In this document: positions 62,296-64,000 of the stretch, in pieces
How positions within the stretch are numbered: position 1 is the stretch's first letter
Layout of the letters: every line of letters starts with the position of its first letter
Source: Pedobacter westerhofensis
GTDB lineage: Bacteria > Bacteroidota > Bacteroidia > Sphingobacteriales > Sphingobacteriaceae
Reading direction: 5' to 3'
Assembly (NCBI RefSeq): GCF_900182595.1
Contig: NZ_FXTN01000013.1
Coordinates: forward strand, 175,107 to 239,106
DNA length: 64,000 nucleotides
Made by a program: the position numbers and the translations under genes
Notes under the pieces: model-generated
Told to the model about the DNA's origin: nothing
Seen by the model: the letters and a program-made list of their open reading frames with translations, nothing else
The model's database searches: none

Positions 62296-63447
62296 TTACC
62301 GCATTGTATTCCTGTGCTCTTCCAGATTATACTTTCTCACAATTTGATGGATAACGTTATGTAAATGCCGCACTGCTACCGCAGCGTCATTGGTATCAGC
62401 ACTTTGTGTTTTATTTTTGATACTGGTTGCAGACAAGGGCCCAGGATGATTTTTCGTCATTACATGATCCGCTATAAAAGAGTATAGATTTACATACGTA
62501 TCGGTTGTGAAAGTGTTGGAAGAATGTGCCGCACGTGCGATGATCGTTAATACATTCACGTTCATGTGTGCCGTTATGAATGGTTTTTTAGGTAAGTCGG
62601 CCAAATGATCTGTGTTACTTTGCTTCTGCTCAAAGATGCGTTCCTGCTGATATTTCACCATTTCTTTAAGCATTGTTCTTAAAGGCCTGTCAGAGTCATC
62701 AAAAGCTAAGCCCTTGTGCTGTGGTTTATGACTCAAATTTTGCAGGCACAGAGTCGTCTCCATCTCAAGGGAGCTTCTTTGTTGTTTGTGCTCTGCTTCT
62801 GAAGGATACATTGCAGAACAGTAGGTTATAAAGGGTAGAGAGTTGAAATTGATATAAAATAATTTTTCAATCAACCGGGTCTGTAAGCTTCGTTTCGACT
62901 CTTCTTTACACAGTTCCTCCAGTCTGTCACAAAACTGATTGTAATAATAAAGATCTGAGAACGTATGGATTCGGTACCCATTTTGTTTGATATAGTCTGC
63001 AACTAATCCTGCCAACGCCGGATCTGCTCCATTACTGTCCATTAACTTCTCCAGCTCTTCTAGCATGGACATCCGGGCCTGCACTTTTTCCGTCCTCAGA
63101 TTAGCGGGTACAGGCAGGTTGATATTGAAGTGCAGTTTAAATTCGGTTGTTAAAAAATCAAGCAAGCCATTGGTGGCAAGAGTCAGCGCTGAGCCTGGAG
63201 CGCAATAAATGTTGATATCATTGCTCAAAGATGAAATCTCAAACTGCAGATATCCAATGTAATCGGCGCGTGCTGAATGATTTGTATCCAGTGCATACGC
63301 CGCCTGCCTCACAGCGGTCCGTATCTTCCTGCATTCATTCTTGACAAGGTCAGAAAACTCCCGGGTTTCACAGAATAATCTTCTCTCGTGATCATCTGAG
63401 ATGTAGTCAGACAGAAAGCCTTTAAGACCATTTAAAATCGTATCCAT
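62296..63447 (-). CDS. Large orphan protein, unknown
   Basis: A protein of about 383 residues, taking the ATG at 63447 (MDTILNGLKG) as start; 19 more codons are open above. It is helical and charged throughout, with no signal peptide or membrane segment. Noted stretches are LVADYIKQNGYRIHTFSDLY and LIEKLFYINFNSLPFITYCS; the C-terminal third is His-rich (VAVRHLHNVIHQIVRKYNL). I do not recognise the family. It is the largest gene of the accessory region and lies near the IS element. Confidence 0.55.
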   Translation of the reverse strand: MDTILNGLKGFLSDYISDDHERRLFCETREFSDLVKNECRKIRTAVRQAAYALDTNHSARADYIGYLQFEISSLSNDINIYCAPGSALTLATNGLLDFLTTEFKLHFNINLPVPANLRTEKVQARMSMLEELEKLMDSNGADPALAGLVADYIKQNGYRIHTFSDLYYYNQFCDRLEELCKEESKRSLQTRLIEKLFYINFNSLPFITYCSAMYPSEAEHKQQRSSLEMETTLCLQNLSHKPQHKGLAFDDSDRPLRTMLKEMVKYQQERIFEQKQSNTDHLADLPKKPFITAHMNVNVLTIIARAAHSSNTFTTDTYVNLYSFIADHVMTKNHPGPLSATSIKNKTQSADTNDAAVAVRHLHNVIHQIVRKYNLEEHRNTMR

Positions 63448-63782
63448 ACAGTTTATATTCAGGCAAAACAGCCTTCTCCTTATAAGAAAGACAGTTAACA
63501 GCACAAAGCTAAATAATAGTTATTATTATTTCAAAAAGAAATTTAAACCATATCAGACACCCAATATTTGCGAATAAAGGTAAATACAAGCGCTTTTCTA
63601 TTCAATTATTTGATAGTGAAGACACCCTCAGACACTTGACCAGCTATCAAATCTTTGCTTCTTTTGGAGCCTCAAGGCGAAAGCTCATACCTTATTAAGA
63701 TGTCCAGGATAACAATTGACTACGATATGTATAGGCTTTGATAAATTCCAGTCTCAAGATGGGAAGGATAAAACAAATACCA

Positions 63783-63898
63783 ATGAATAACGATCTCTTA
63801 TTTAATACACTATCAGGCATTTCTTTTCTGAGCGCGGATTTCAAAGAATACCTCTCAGAACATATCATTTACTATATCTTTCAAAAAGGTGATCATAT
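63783..63898 (+). pseudogene. Crp/Fnr-like gene cut by an IS end
   Basis: The ATG at 63783 begins LLFNTLSGISFLSADFKEYL and reaches IFQKGDH, the usual opening of Bacteroidota Crp-like regulators (helix then barrel). Then the frame runs into IS terminal repeats and stops. The rest of the gene, if present, lies beyond the window. Confidence 0.65.
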
Positions 63899-64000
63899 GC
63901 CCTATTGGGAGTTTCGGCAAAACTGACCCTATCATTCCGCAATTAAACTGACGTTCTATTCCGCTCCAAATTGACCCCTCTGTTTCGGTGCAAACTGACC
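63898..64000. mobile_element. Left end of an IS21-like element (continues past window)
   Basis: Four repeats of a TTYCGS-N4-6-AAAYTGACC unit occur at about 63912-63928, 63935-63953, 63959-63976 and 63983-64000. Such multiple terminal repeats are typical of IS21-family transposon ends. The exact left end is uncertain; TG at 63898 is a guess based on IS21 termini. The transposase genes are outside the window. Confidence 0.7.

Noticed and set aside
62003..62364. Two 64-codon frames upstream of the metzincin-like gene
   Set aside because: No protein-like pattern; they overlap the starts or ends of better genes.

Overview
The window reads as chromosome of a Bacteroidota bacterium, most likely a member of the Sphingobacteriaceae (Pedobacter or Mucilaginibacter type). 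This is inferred from protein families typical of that group (DUF4421, DUF3943, a short Bacteroidota-type HTH/membrane protein, many AraC and Crp/Fnr regulators), from promoter-like TTG-N20-TAnnTTTG spacings, and from the weak Shine-Dalgarno sequences. No rRNA, tRNA or CRISPR array was seen.

Region 1 (1-34.8 kb) is dense with redox and detoxification genes and their local regulators. It holds short-chain dehydrogenases, Zn and non-Zn alcohol dehydrogenases, an aldo/keto reductase, a nitroreductase, flavodoxin-like reductases, alpha/beta hydrolases, a tautomerase, a DOPA-type extradiol dioxygenase, a PanB and an MRJP/yellow-like protein. Regulators are of the Crp/Fnr, TetR, AraC, IclR and HxlR families. 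A tetR-tolC-hlyD-MFS efflux operon lies at 17.6-22.3 kb, and its tolC is broken by a one-base frameshift. Several divergent promoters in this half share a 16-bp inverted repeat, CTTAAC-ATAG-GTTAAG, often as two sites 23 bp apart. This looks like a local regulon of a dimeric regulator.

Region 2 (34.8-43.3 kb) is an envelope block. One apparent minus-strand operon runs from a large MscS-type channel through an Asp-rich lipoprotein, a DUF4421 protein and a frameshifted DUF3943 protein to a DUF2846-like protein. Next to it are a CsgG-like secreted protein and a lipoprotein beta-carbonic anhydrase.

Region 3 (44.0-48.6 kb) is a light-sensing block. A soluble LOV-domain histidine kinase is flanked by three single-domain response regulators and a DUF892 protein, with a Brp/Blh-type carotene dioxygenase close by.

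Region 4 (47.3-64 kb) is an accessory region of very small orphan genes, XRE regulators, an ECF sigma factor and many gene remnants. It contains a duplicated mini-block (about 47.3-47.8 and 57.1-57.8 kb) in which each copy has lost a different gene. It also holds families of small paralogous proteins, and a metzincin-like metalloprotease directly followed by a small two-helix membrane protein, a candidate effector/partner pair. That pair has a second membrane-protein copy and a protease-like remnant nearby. The window ends in the multiple terminal repeats of an IS21-like element that cuts a crp gene.

Two genes (tolC and DUF3943) are broken by what looks like loss of one G from a GGG run. These may be true mutations or sequencing errors.
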